Source: Theocolax elegans (taxonomy: Eukaryota; Arthropoda; Insecta; Hymenoptera; Cerocephalidae). Taken from it: a stretch of 64,000 nt of DNA. The first letter of the stretch is position 1. Every line of letters begins with the position of its first letter. The position numbers and the translations under genes are program-made. This document shows, piece after piece, positions 10,819-21,585 of this stretch. The stretch is taken from the NCBI GenBank assembly GCA_026168455.1, contig CM047431.1, positions 23,439,365-23,503,364 of the forward strand, given 5' to 3'. The notes beneath the pieces were generated by a model. The model was not told the origin of the DNA, ran no database searches, and saw nothing but the letters and a program-made list of their open reading frames with translations.

Positions 10819-11028
10819 TGTAGCCGTTGCCTCCCCCCGCGAAGTAATGCCTTGCTGCGGCTCCCGCGTGGGAATAAAGGTAAGAAAAGAGGTGGAGTTT
10901 TAGTGGGTATGCCTATCGACATCCTTCGGTAGGAGAGTCCCACACACGGGGAGTCTCGCATGGCTCCAGTCATGGTGCATTAAGCATTTCTCCACCTGTT
11001 CCAAAAAAAAAAAAAAAAAAAAAAAAAA
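10819..11028 (+). other. 3' UTR and poly(A) of R1 copy 1
   Basis: About 185 bp follow the ORF2 stop, with ACTCCCCGTG-type and TCCACCT words that are repeated in the 3' UTR of the minus copy (16986-17160). They end in 25 A at 11004-11028. The poly(A) is directly followed by AC-rich sequence, the presumed target repeat. Confidence 0.75.
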
Positions 11029-11057
11029 CACGCACGCGCACACGCACACGCACACGT
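11029..11057 (+). repeat. AC-rich target microsatellite between copies 1 and 2
   Basis: CACGCACGCGCACACGCACACG-type dinucleotide run, 29 bp, between the poly(A) of copy 1 and the 5' end of copy 2 (CCGTGCCGGG). Confidence 0.8.
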
Positions 11058-11207
11058 CCGTGCCGGGTTTGCTGTTCCCGCATCGTGTCGCCTCCCCAGG
11101 TGGTGGATAGGGGAATGCTTCCTCGGATATAGAAGGTACCGAAAAAATCAAATATTCGGGGCGAACCAAAACCAGATAGGGGAAGGCACCCCGAAATTAA
11201 ACCAATT

Positions 11208-12552
11208 ATGGATAGTGAGATTAAAACAACACTACCCCAAGCGGGCATGGCAATCCTGTCAAATCCCGCCACTGATTCCGATCGGGTGGAAGCCCCGGTG
11301 GTCAGTGCTGGCCCCACGGATATTGGGGGGGACCAAATTCACACCGTTAAAATGGTAAGTGCTGTAGAGGTTGGTCACTTGGCCTCTGTAGGTTCAAATG
11401 CTACGTGTGACCTGCCCTCGACTGGGATATCGAGTGACGCTGACGGAGCTTTCCTCCGTCGGCGTGAGAAAATGGACACCCTAGTAGAGTTTGTTCATAA
11501 CAAGAACAATATCCACAAGGAAATTAAGTCTATGGCGAGGGCTACCAGCAGGGCCCTACGTGAGTATGCTCGGGTAAGTAACGCGCAGCACCCGAGAGGA
11601 AGCGAAGATAGCTCGGCGAGCACACGCAGAGATGGAACGTGCCAGACGTTGCCTATCTTTTGCAAAGAGGCGCGCCAAAATAAGGCAGACGAGAGAGAGA
11701 GAGACTCTCTCCACCGCAGAATCCGCCGAAGAGAAAGAAACAGGAAAAACAACCAGCCAAGGAAACCGGACCAGTCAAACCTAGTACCGGAAACAACAGT
11801 GACCAGCTGAAGTCACGCGAGTGGGCAACAGTTGTACGCAAGGCCAAGAAACCAGGCCAAAAGCGCAAGCAGCTGAAGCAGACCAAGGATGTCGGAGGGC
11901 CGGCTGGAGTGCTTCAAGGACCGAAGGCAGCCTTGAAGCCAGTCCGTCCAGATCCATCAAGATCAAAGCGATGGCAGGGCGATCTTGCGCCGACATCCTG
12001 AGACAAATTCGAACGGCTCCAAACCTCAAGCCACTCGGAGAGAGAGTTTCGAATATCCGGCGCACAAAAGCGGAGGAGCTCTTGATAGAGCTGGGTAAGC
12101 CGGGAGTCACAGCTCCGGAACTCCAGGCCGCGGTCTCGTCCACGCTAGATGGTACAGCGGAGGTCCTGCTACTGTCCTATAAGGAGTCCATTTTAATAAA
12201 GGACATGGACGAGGCTACTACGACGGAAGAAGTAGCGGAGGCAATCCCCGCGGTGATCGGTCCAAAAGTGGTGCCTTTTGCAGAAATAAAGTTCAGAGGG
12301 TCCGAAGGAGGCACTATAATGACCAGCGTTCTGCTTCCGTTGGCAGCAGCAAAAAAGCTGCTGCAAAATGGGAAGCTTCGGATAAACTGGATGAACTGCA
12401 GGGTTCGGCTTCGCGAGGCTGTCTCGCGATGTTACCGGTGCCACGAGACTGGCCACATCGCGAGGAGCTGCAAAAGTGCAGTTGACCGATCATCGCGGTG
12501 TTTCCGGTGCGGCCAAGAGGGCCACAAAGCAGCGGATTGCGTGGCAAATTAG
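11208..12552 (+). pseudogene. R1-clade ORF1, copy 2, one frameshift
   Basis: The N-terminal frame (11208-11810) resembles copy-1 ORF1 residues 1-200. A frameshift near 11790-11815 moves the reading to the 11821-12552 frame, which carries the conserved centre and two intact CCHC knuckles (CYRCHETGHIARSC and CFRCGQEGHKAADC at 12431-12540). A TAG at 12550-12552 ends the frame before the position where copy 1 overlaps ORF2. Both knuckle histidines are present, unlike copy 1. Function as in the family: RNA-binding retrotransposon protein; here inactive as a single protein. Confidence 0.8.
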
Positions 12553-12589
12553 GCCAAAGCCACGCGCGGCGTTAAAGCACCTGTCAAAA

Positions 12590-15237
12590 ATGGCTAGGGT
12601 GCTACAAGTCAACCTAAACCACTGTGCCGTGGCTCGGGACCTGCTGCCACAGTTGGTCAGGGAAGAAAAGGCCGACATTGCCATCGTCAGCGAGGAGTAT
12701 AGGGATCTCAGTGTGCCGAATTGGGTGAGTGATGCCACTGGTAGAGCGGCCATCTGGGTATGTGGAAACCTCCATGTATCCGGCAAAATGGCCACTTCGC
12801 TCCCCAATTTGACCTGGATGGAGGTGGCGGGTATACGACTATACAGTTGCTACCTCCCACCCAGTGATAACATCGAGGAGTTCCTGGGATCCCTTAATGC
12901 CATCGTCACCAACGCGCGGTTCTCTCGACTACCAGTAGTCATTGGAGGGGACTTCAACGCTTGGGCGACGGAATGGGGCAGTTCAAGAACTAACGCCAGA
13001 GGTCGGGCACTCTTCAAGGCCTTCGCGATACTGGAGTTGGATATTGCTAACACCGGGACGGTTCCCACTTTTACTAGAGCGGGTAAGTCCTCCATAATAG
13101 ATCTGACCTTCATCGATCCTAGATTGATGAGAGAAGGGTCTGAATGGCAAGTTAACTGCGGATTATGAATTAAGACGCAAAGAGCTTAAGTCTGCCATCA
13201 AAGCGGCAAAGCGTAAGTGCTGGCGTAATTTCTGCAACGAAGTGGACCGCGACCCCTGGGGTAAACCGTACAAAACGGTGATAAACAAGATCAAATCCAG
13301 GGGCGCCACAACACCCACGTGTCCGCACTTTCTTGACAGAACCGTCTGCTGCCTGTTTCAGAAGCGAGCAGCTGACACGAGTCTGACGATGGTAGACGAT
13401 GCAGTCGTGCCGCCAGACGTTAGTGTAATCGAGCTGACAATGGCTACAAAGAAAATACAGGTCCGCTAAGCCCCAGGATCGGGTGGAATACCTGGTCTGG
13501 CCATTAAGACCGCTGCGCTGTATGTGCCACATATTTTTGCGGTCACATTCAGTGCCTGTCTCAAAGCGGGATACTTTCCGGCGCAGTGGAAGGTGCAAAG
13601 ACAGGTGCTCCTCCCCAAGGGGAATAAACCTCCGGAGGAGCCATCCTCGTACCATCCGCTCTACCTGCTGGATATAGCCGGGAAGCTATTCGAGCGGGTG
13701 ATATGTGCCAGGATGCAGGCAACTATTGCACGAGTAGGCGACCTATCCGACAATCAGTTTTGTTTCCGAAAGGGGCGTTCAACCATCGACGCCATAAGCC
13801 GAGTTGTTGAGCTGGCTACCAGTGCCATCAGTGGTACCCGGAATTCGAGGCGTATGTGCGCCATTATCGCCTTGGATATCCGTAACGCTTTCAACTCGGC
13901 CCGATGGGACAACATAATGTTGTCCTTGGAATATCTGAAGGTGCCGCTCTACCTCCGTAAGATTACCTCGAGTTACCTCGCGGATCGTACCCTCCTCTAT
14001 GACACCGTTGATGGCATGCACTCCTATAGTATTACCGGAGGCGTGCCACAGGGTTCGGTCCTGAGGCCCCTTCTCTGGAACGTCGTGTACGACGGGCTGC
14101 TGAAACAACAGCTTCCAGGGGGGGCGTCGATGGTGGCCTGTGCAGACGACGTGGCGTTAGTCGTCGTCGGTAAGAGTATCGAAGAGGTGTAATACCTTGG
14201 AGATATCTCTACTGAGGTAGTAGCGGGATGATTGAGCAACCATGGGCTGAGTCTGACATCTGAAAAAACAGAGACGGTGCTTATCTCGAACGAAGCAAAG
14301 GAGGTACGCCACCTTAACCGTAAACGGTAAGTCTGGAAGATCGGTGGACACTATGAGGTACCTGGGTGTCACCTTGAATGCACGGCTATCGTTCAAGGAA
14401 CATCTCTTGAATGCAGGGACGAAAGCGGCAAGAGTAGCTGGTGCTCTGTCGGGCTTAATGCCCAATATCGGAGGGCCGAAGCAACCTCCCCGGGCCCATT
14501 TAGCGACAGTTGTAAGCTCTGTAATCTTGTATGGAGCTCCGATTTGGGCAGGTCCGATAAGTAGCTACAAAACGTATGGTGCGGCTTGCCGACAAGCCTG
14601 CAGTATAGCCGCTTTGAGGGTCGCTCATGCGTACAGAACAGTGTCCGATATCGCCCTCTCGGTGATCGCCGGAATCCCGCCCATCGATCTCTTAGCGATG
14701 GAGAGGGCTGATACTTACAGAGAAGGTCGGCGTGCCTCACAATGGGAAGGCCAAGATGAACATGGAGGCAGAAATCGGTGGTCAATTAAGACCACCGAAC
14801 AGTGGCAGCAGAGATGGGATGCTGCCCGCAAAGGACGCTGGACCCACCGCGTCATCCCTGATGTGGTAAAGTGGACAGGTAGGAAACACGGCTTTGTCAA
14901 CTTTCACCTGACCCAGGTGCTTACCGGCCATGGTGGCTTCCACTGTTATCTGCACCGTATTCAAATATATGGGAACGGGGAGTGTCCGGCCTGCCCTGGC
15001 GCTGACGAAGACGTGGATCATGTACTGTTCCGGTGTCCTCGATTCATGCAAGTAAGCGATAAGCTTCAAACTTGGTGGAAGGAGCCTTCAACCCCGAAGG
15101 GCATCGGGACATGCCTTTTTGGTTCACAGGAAGGTTGGGATGCCGTGGTGATCTTTGCAGCTGCCATTGTGGAACGGCTGAATCACATAAGGAAGGAGGA
15201 AGAAGGCGGCAATAACATCAGCTACCCGCTAATGTGA
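12590..15237 (+). pseudogene. R1-clade ORF2, copy 2, with internal deletion and stops
   Basis: The endonuclease domain (12590-13145) is well kept, including the GGDFNAW motif with catalytic Asp. At about 13145-13165 roughly 0.4 kb is missing relative to copy 1, removing the SDH part of the endonuclease and the linker. RT follows: TAA in place of Lys at about 13467, an open stretch 13524-14192 containing LDIRNAFNSA, GGVPQGSVLRPLLWN and CADDVALVVV, TAA at 14190, then a frameshift. The thumb and C-terminal region (14344-15237) is open and keeps the CPAC…H…C zinc-binding pattern near 14986-15035. RT active-site Asp residues are present, but the ORF is not translatable as one protein. Confidence 0.8.
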
Positions 15238-15449
15238 GTCGGTAGCTTCGTAGGAGAGGCTCAATGTGGCGAGACTGCCCCCTTGAAGTAATGCCTCGCG
15301 GCGGATTCCGAGAGGAGTTGATCAGAGGTGGAGCTCTGCAGTTCCATCATAGCAGGGTGGTTTTTAGTGGGTATAGGTCAAGCCGATCGAGCCCCACATG
15401 CAGTACGTAAGTGCATTTTTGTCCACCTCCTCTTACAAAGAAAAAAAAA

Positions 15450-15512
15450 CGCACACGCACACGCACACCTACACAAACACGCGCACGCGCACACGCACAC
15501 TCACACACATGT
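15450..15512 (+). repeat. (AC)n-rich microsatellite after copy 2
   Basis: CGCACACGCACACG…CACACTCACACACATG; the 3' flank of R1 copy 2. Confidence 0.9.
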
Positions 15513-15660
15513 AATATATGTGGGGTGGAGGGTGCAGTATAAAGATTTTATTTTCATACTTTCGTACACTTTCATACATTTCCATGTATTTCTGCACCAT
15601 TTCGTGTATCTGAAAATATACAATTAGACCTTAGCTGGAGTAATAACGCGATTTTCATAA
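15513..15660. other. AT-rich non-coding stretch
   Basis: Contains a few ACTTTC/CATTTC-like words (TTTCGTACACTTTCATACATTTCCATG). No gene seen. Confidence 0.4.
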
Positions 15661-15679
15661 TACGGCGCATAATCACGGT

Positions 15680-15895
15680 GGAGGTTCAAGTGGAGGGTTA
15701 CTGGATGGGAGTGGAGGGAGGTGGAGGGAGGTGGAGGGAGATACCAAAATAATATAACAATCAAAAAACGTTTAATTTAAAAGAATTGTACCTCAAAATG
15801 TGGAGGGGTAGTGGCGGGGTAGTGGAGGGGTAGTGGAGGGGTACTGAAGGAGTAGTGGAGGGACGGTGGAGGGAGGTGGAGGGAGGTGGAGGGTC
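15680..15895 (+). repeat. GGTGGAGGGA / GGGGTAGTGGA minisatellite
   Basis: Two purine-rich tandem blocks: 10-bp GGAGGTGGAG units near 15711-15741 and 15866-15893, and about four 11-bp GGGGTAGTGGA units near 15807-15855, separated by an AT-rich spacer. Strong G-strand bias. Confidence 0.8.
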
Positions 15896-15952
15896 TGAGT
15901 TCCAAATTTTTTGTTATAACTATATAATATAGGAAGATATATATATATATAT

Positions 15953-16943
15953 GGGGTATTCCACGTGAAGTGGTCCGATCAAAATTTTAAAATGCCCCAA
16001 ATTTTGGGTACACATTGCAAATGTTTTTCAGAATACAGAAAAAAATTTTTAGGTACTGGAATTTATTCAAAAGTTATTCTAACCTCAAAAAGTGAACTTT
16101 TTCCAGTTTTTTTCAACACCAGCAGGGTTCATCGCTATTTAACTCAAAATCTATCAACTTTTACTATAGAACATTATATGTAACATTCGTTGCTAATTAT
16201 GTCTAGAATTTATCCTTCTGGGTTAGAATTTCCAATCTCAAGGTTAATGACAAATAAACTACATGTCAACATTCAACTTAAAAAAAAACTAACTTCGCCA
16301 CAATTGATTTTTTTATCCAAAAGTCCAAAAGAAAGCTTGGAGCAATACCTTTCAAATGATCTGTAGCATTTTTATGGCCTTCAATTCTGCAAAAAGTTAT
16401 GATAATTTAAAGAAAGACAAAAAATTCACAAAAATTAACATGGTATTTCCCATTTAAATTTTTTAAAAAATTTCGTCTTTCTTTAAATTATCATAACTTT
16501 TTACAGAATTGAAGGCCATAAAAATGCTACAGATCAATTGAAAGGTATTGCTCCAAGCTTTCTTTTGAACTTTTGGATAAAAAAATCAATTGTGGCGAAG
16601 TTAGTTTTTTTTAAGTTGAATGTTGACATGTAGTTTATTTGTCATTAACCTTGAGATTGGAAATTCTAACCCAGAAGGATAAATTCTAGACATAATTAGC
16701 AACGAATGTTACATATAATGTTCTATAGTAAAAGTTGATAGATTTTGAGTTAAATAGCGATGAACCCAGCTGGTGTTGAAAAAAACTGGAAAAAGTTCAC
16801 TTTTTGAGGTTAGAATAACTTTTGAACTAATAAATTCCAGTACCTAAAAATTTTTTTCTGTATTCTGAAAAACATTTGCAATGTGTACCCAAAATTTGGG
16901 GCATTTTAAAATTTTGATCGGACCACTTCACGTGGAATACCCC
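15953..16943. mobile_element. Palindromic foldback element, (TA)n flanked
   Basis: The left arm begins GGGGTATTCCACGTGAAGTGG and the right arm ends with its exact reverse complement at 16943. The arms remain complementary for about 480 bp each up to a short loop near 16445. (TA)n lies directly outside both ends. No transposase. The arms are not identical base for base (for example CAGCAGGG versus CAGCTGGT), so the palindrome is not simply an assembly artefact. Confidence 0.85.
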
Positions 16944-17309
16944 ATATATATATGTGTGTGTGTGTGTGTGTTTTTTTTTTTTTTTCCGAAGAGGTGGAGA
17001 AATGCTTAATGCACCATGACTGGAGCCATGCGAGACTCCCCGTGTGTAGGACTCTCCTATCGAAGGATGTCGATAGGCATACCCACTAAAACTCCACCTC
17101 TTTTCTTACCTTTATTCCCCCGCGGAAACCGCCGCAAGGCATTACTTCGCGGGGGGAGGCAACGGCTAGGTTAGCCCACTAATGTTGCTATCGCAACTCT
17201 TCTCTCCTCTTCTCTTCTGATGAGACCCAGCCTGTCCACTACGGACGTACAGAGGGTTACCACCGCGTTCTATCCCTCCTGGGAGTCAAGCAGGCACGCC
17301 CAGATGCCC

Positions 17310-18128
17310 TCAGGGAGGGTTAAACTTCACGGCCATAGAGGCATCGCAAGCCGCTGTTAGGGCATTCGTGAGGCCTCGTGCTTTTTCTTCGGCGGTTCCC
17401 TCCACTTTTTCCCCCTCAAGGGAGCAGAGGAACGTCTCACGATCAAACGTGGCTGGTGCCCATCTCTCTCTTGCTCCTCTTCCTGCTCTCTTTGTCCTCC
17501 CGCTGGTCAGCTGGAGCTGGTACACGAGTGCTTGGTGGTAACTACCCGTGTAACGATCGCTAACTTTCCAGCCGAGTCCCCCTCCCCCCATCAATCTTGG
17601 ATCGACGAAGGTGAGATCGACTATGGACGACTTGCCGGCTTTGGTGAAAGTCGGGGTTGTCCCTGTGTTAGCGATCTCCAGCCCCAGTAGAGCGAACGCC
17701 TCGAGGTGTGCGCGACCACGCGCGTTGGTCTTGGCGCTGCCCCAGTCCGTCGCCCAAGCATTGAAGTACCCACCGATTGCGACCGGCAGCCGTGAGGACC
17801 GAGCACTGGTGACGACTGCATCCAGAGATCTCGCAAAGTCCTCGGTGGAATCGCTGGGCGGGAAGTAGCAGCTGTACATGCGTACCCCCGCCACCTCCAC
17901 CCAGGTGAAGCTGGGAAGGGGGGCGACCATCTTTCTGGAGATGTGTATATTTCCACAGACCCAGATGGCCGCCTTGCCCGTGGCATCCCTTACCCAGTTC
18001 GACTTCTCGAGATCCCGGAACTCCTCGCTGATGATCGCTACGTCCGCTCTCTCCTCTCTGACCAGCTGGGACAGCAGGTCCTGGGCCACAGCGCAGTGGT
18101 TGAGGTTTATTTGGAGCACCTTAATCAT
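17310..18128 (-). pseudogene. R1-clade ORF2 reduced to the AP-endonuclease domain
   Basis: An open frame of about 270 codons from the ORF2 ATG (18128) to a stop created where the RT deletion joins the 3' end. It includes the endonuclease motifs QINLNH and ISEE. The GDFN motif reads GYFN, as in copy 1, and the terminal SDH motif reads SYH. Two catalytic Asp positions are therefore lost, so it is unlikely to cut DNA. The TGA of copy 1 is absent here (Arg codon). Confidence 0.8.
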
Positions 18129-19389
18129 TTTTGATGTGTGCTCCTTCCTCATGCGAGGTCTTGGCTTTGGCCTCGCAGTCCACTGCTTTGTGACCCTCTT
18201 GGCCGCACCGATAGCATTGCGCTGACCGGTCGACTGCGCTCTTGCACTCCCTCGCGATGTGTCCCGATTCGTGGCATCGGTAGCAGCGCGAGGATACCTC
18301 TCGCAGTCGAACTCTGCAATTGACCCATCCGATCCGGAGCTTCCCGTCTTGCAGCAGTTTTTTGGCTGCTACTGCCGGAAGCTGGATGGTCGCAGCTAGG
18401 GTGCCACTGTAGGATCCCCTGGTTTTAATATTATCCGGGGATACCACATTTGGCCCGATCTTTGCCGCAATTGCTGCGGCTACCTCCGCTGTTGTCGTGG
18501 ACTCGTCCATGTTCCTTATGGTGATGGACACTTTGTGAGTCAGCAGCTGGACCTCTGCTGACCCACTCAGTGTGGACGAGACCACTGTCCTCAGCTCCGC
18601 CGTTTCCGTTCCGGGTCGCCCCAGTTCAAGGAGGAGCTCTCCAGCCCTGGTGCGCCTGATACGCGTGACCCGTTCTCCTAGTGCCTTTAGTTCCGGTGCA
18701 GCCTTGACCTTCCGGAGAATGTCAGCGTAGGAAGAGCCCCCGCTAGGTGTCTTGATCTTGATGGCATCTGGGCGTGGGGGTCTTACTCCGGCCTTATGCT
18801 CTGCCGTGCCTTTGGCCGGTTTGCTGGCACGTTTCTGCTGTTCTTGCTGCTTCGGCTGGCTGTGCTTCATCTTCTTCTTCTTTTTGCTCTTCTTCACTAC
18901 TGTGACTTAGTCAGGGACTTTTGACTGGTTCCCACTCGTCTTAGGAACGGATGGCGAAGCATCTGCTGGCCCATTTTTGTTATTGGGCTGCTTCGACCCC
19001 TTCTTCCTTTTCTCCGGGGGTTGCTGAGGTGGTGAGGGCTTTTCCCTTTCCACCGGCCTCTTTTAACGCTCTTCAGTGCGGAAGATGGGCGACGTTTGGC
19101 ACGTTCCATCCCTACGCGCATCCGTCATTTTGATTTTCGGCGCTGTCGAACACACAGCACTGTTCACCCGCGCGTATTCATTAAGAGCTCTGCTGGTTGC
19201 TCTCGCCATACTCTTCAGCTCTTTGTGGATGTTGTTCTTATTAAGAACAAACTCCACCAGGGTATCTACCTTCTCACGCAGACGGAGAAAAGCTCTGTCA
19301 GCGTCACTCGACATCGCAGTCGAGGGCAGGTCACACGTAGCATTAGATGCTACAGAGGCCGAGTGACCAACCTCCGCAGCATTTACCAT
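18121..19389 (-). pseudogene. R1-clade ORF1, copy 3, C-terminal part open, N-terminal part frameshifted
   Basis: The C-terminal 258 codons (18121-18897) are open and include the Lys-rich stretch, the conserved centre and two intact knuckles (CYRCHESGHIAREC, CYRCGQEGHKAVDC). Upstream a stop near 18905 and at least two frame changes (pieces at 18897-19121 and 19063-19389) break the N-terminal half. The ORF1/ORF2 overlap seen in copy 1 is preserved at 18121-18128. The 5' end of the gene is lost with the truncation. Confidence 0.8.
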
Positions 19390-19432
19390 TTTGACGGTGT
19401 GAGTTTGGTCCCCCCCAAAATCCTTGGGACAA

Positions 19433-19468
19433 GTGTGTGTGTGTGTGTGTGTATGTGTGTGTGTGTGA
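19433..19468 (+). repeat. (GT)n microsatellite
   Basis: GT dinucleotide run with one TATG interruption; the 5' flank of the minus-strand R1 copy 3. Confidence 0.9.
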
Positions 19469-19469
19469 G

Positions 19470-20080
19470 TATGAGTAATTTCAGTTAATTAATTTGTGTC
19501 AGTAATTGTGGTTGCACAAAATAATATACTTGTATTTATAATTAATAGTTATTTGTTAATTGTGAAAATATTTGTATTGGTTGAAATTTTATGGTTATTT
19601 AAAATTTTATTAAATTATTTGATTTCTTTTCTTTTTCTTTTTCATATTTAATTGATTTAAATTATTTAAATTAGTATTGAATGCTTTAGTGTATTATTTC
19701 TAATTGAAGGAGTGAATTTGGATCGGTTTAGAGGGATTTACCTATTAATTGATGATTCATGAATGGATGAGTTTTATAATTTTAATTAAATATTTTTTTT
19801 TATATTACAAATCTCCATATATGAAGCTTTTGCAATTGAAAGGACTGAAATCAAACTGGAACGACAAGTATTTTGAATCTAACTCCCATATTTTCTCTAC
19901 TTATTTATATTATTTTATTACACCTGTTTTATATATTCCATAATAGTTTTCTGCAATTGGAAATATTGAAATCAAAAACACCTTCCAAGAAGGTGTCAAA
20001 ACCCGCAAGTATTTTGTGTTGACACCTTTTTTATATGTAACTTATATTTAACATTTTATATATATATATTTATATATATA
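19470..20080. other. AT-rich non-coding stretch; no gene seen
   Basis: Strongly AT-rich, with imperfect repeats such as TTGCAATTGAAA…TGAAATCAAA near 19830-19850 and 19955-19975. It ends in a TA microsatellite (about 20057-20085). No coding signal. Confidence 0.4.
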
Positions 20081-20085
20081 TATAT

Positions 20086-20440
20086 GTGTGCTATTTCACG
20101 TCAAGTGGTATGATGAAAATTTTAAATCGCACCAAATTTTGAGAACAGGCTGGAAATATCTGTCAAAAAATAGAAAAAAATTTTTAGATGTTAAAAACAA
20201 TTTGAGTTATTCCACCATGAAAAATAGAAAGTTTTCAATTTTTAAAAAAAGGGCTGTTTAAAGCCATTTATCTCAAAATCTATTGATTTTTTTGAAAAAA
20301 CATTACATACAACTTTTGTTCGAAATAATCTTTAAAACTTATCTACCCGGGCTACAATCCTTAATTTTAAAATCTCGAAGAGATCCGACACCCGGACATA
20401 TAAAAAAAAATTGATTATCAGAAAAGGTGTCTACGCCACA
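20086..20440 (+). repeat. Single arm related to the (TA)n foldback family
   Basis: After (TA)n the sequence GTGCTATTTCACGTCAAGTGG…AAAATTTTAAAT aligns by eye with the arm at 15953-16030 (TATTCCACGTGAAGTGG…AAAATTTTAAAATG). No reverse-complement partner was found within the next 2 kb, so it is a half element or a diverged relative. Confidence 0.5.
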
Positions 20441-20629
20441 ATTGATTTTAATCTAGCACCGCTCAGAAGATCTCATTTCTCAATAGCTTTTGAATGGCGG
20501 TGGTTAGATTACATCGGCACACAAAAAAAAAGTGGTCTGTTCAAGCAACCAGACCTATCTATCCTTATGTATTTTGACGCGCTAAATCCGAATCCGAGGT
20601 TGGTTTTACTCAAACACCCCCAACATTTC

Positions 20630-21010
20630 TTTTAAATCGCGAAAAACTGTGAAAAATCACTGAAAATCGTATTTAAGTGCGTGGGTTAAAGACAAAAAAA
20701 ATGTTTATGAGAGTATTATACACGATTTTTATATATTTTGATACGCTAAATTTGAATTCAGGGTTTATTGTACCCGACCGCCCTTGAAAGTGTGAAAAAA
20801 TGGTGAAAACCTATCCAAAATCGAGAAAAACTACGAAAAATCGTGAAAATTTGCATTTAAGAGCATAATTTTGTTGCAATACATTTTTTTGTGAATGTAT
20901 CATGTATGGTTTACTTAAATTTTAGGCGTCTACATGAAATCTGGTGAGTAGTTGACTTTTATATCATCACAACCTAGAAAAAATGTCGAAAAATCTTGTA
21001 AAATCGCTGA
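20630..21010. repeat. Degenerate CGAAAAACTGTGAAAAATC repeats
   Basis: The words AAAAACT(A/G)(C/T)GAAAAATC(A/G)…GAAAAT recur at about 20638, 20815-20855 and 20985-21010. No ORF and no recognisable family. Confidence 0.35.
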
Positions 21011-21184
21011 AAATGTAACATTATATGGTGAGAAAGGAAAAAACGTAAGTGTCATTCATGAATTATGATTTTTGTTCAGACCACTTTTTTTTTGTGCCGG
21101 TGTTATTGGCCAAGATCAGTGGTAAAAGTTATGCCTCAAAATATATGAAAAATAGTGATTTTATGAGGTTTATGAGGCTTGTTT

Positions 21185-21322
21185 GCCATAGAGTTTTGCT
21201 AAAGGGAAGGGATGAGAATCTGACCCACCACTTTTAGTCCAGAAGCGCCATAGAGTTTTGGTGGAGGGAGGGGTTGAGGATCTGCCCCCACCACTTTTAG
21301 TCCAGAAGCGTCATAGAGTTTT
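21185..21322 (+). repeat. Direct repeat of ~65 bp
   Basis: CATAGAGTTTTG…CACCACTTTTAGTCCAGAAGCG occurs twice in tandem (about 21188-21248 and 21249-21312), then starts a third time with CATAGAGTTTTT. The short minus-strand ORF over it is a by-product. Confidence 0.65.
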
Positions 21323-21536
21323 TCGAATAAGGATCTTTTTATAATGTTTATTATGTTCAGCTCTAACAACAGTTGATTACGTATCCTATAATTATGCGCG
21401 TATCCTCCCATTCGCGATGGTAAAGAAAACGTGAAAAAATTATATACGACTTTTGTATACTTTTCGGGAGACGACTATTCAGAGAGCTAGTCGAATGTCT
21501 GCTACAAATCTACACGAATATATCGCAGCGGCATTA

Positions 21537-21585
21537 CAGCACATCGTAATTTGATACAATGATTCCCTCATCATTAAAATTTATT
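21537..21585 (+). repeat. CAGCACATCGT…GATGATTCCC motif, copy 1 (degenerate)
   Basis: ACAGCACATCGTAATTTGATACAATGATTCCCTCAT. Part of a three-copy conserved block with an internal hairpin (CATCGTC/GACGATG in copy 2). Here the right hairpin arm is mutated (CAATG). Confidence 0.5.

Larger units (their letters stand above)
6254..11028 (+). mobile_element. R1-clade non-LTR retrotransposon, copy 1 (near full length)
   Basis: Structure: 5' leader starting CCGTGCCGGG directly after an (AC)9 run, ORF1 (6404-7822), ORF2 (7815-10818, broken), 3' UTR and a 25-nt poly(A) at 11004-11028. A further AC-rich tract (CACGCACGCGCACACG) follows. AC-repeat flanks on both sides are what the R1-clade families Mino (AC target) and Waldo (ACAY target) show, so this is probably a microsatellite-targeted member of that clade. 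Nearly identical segments occur at 17310-19431 (minus) and 48519-49676. Confidence 0.85.
11058..15449 (+). mobile_element. R1-clade non-LTR retrotransposon, copy 2 (diverged subfamily)
   Basis: Same organisation as copy 1 (leader, ORF1, ORF2, 3' UTR, A9 tail at 15441-15449) but clearly diverged in coding regions. The 5' leader is markedly more conserved than the ORFs. An AC-rich tract lies on each side (11029-11057 and 15450-15512). It is inserted head-to-tail behind copy 1 in what appears to be one AC microsatellite locus. Confidence 0.85.
16971..19431 (-). mobile_element. R1-clade non-LTR retrotransposon, copy 3 (minus; RT deleted, 5' truncated)
   Basis: It begins at its 3' end with a ~15-nt poly(T) (16971-16985) preceded by (TG)n, and ends at its truncated 5' end (…CCTTGGGAC, 19430) followed by (GT)n. 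The 3' UTR is nearly identical to that of copy 1. At about 17322 the sequence jumps from the ORF2 C-terminus to the end of the endonuclease domain, losing roughly 2 kb including all of the RT. AC/GT microsatellite on both sides again matches the targeting pattern. Confidence 0.85.
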
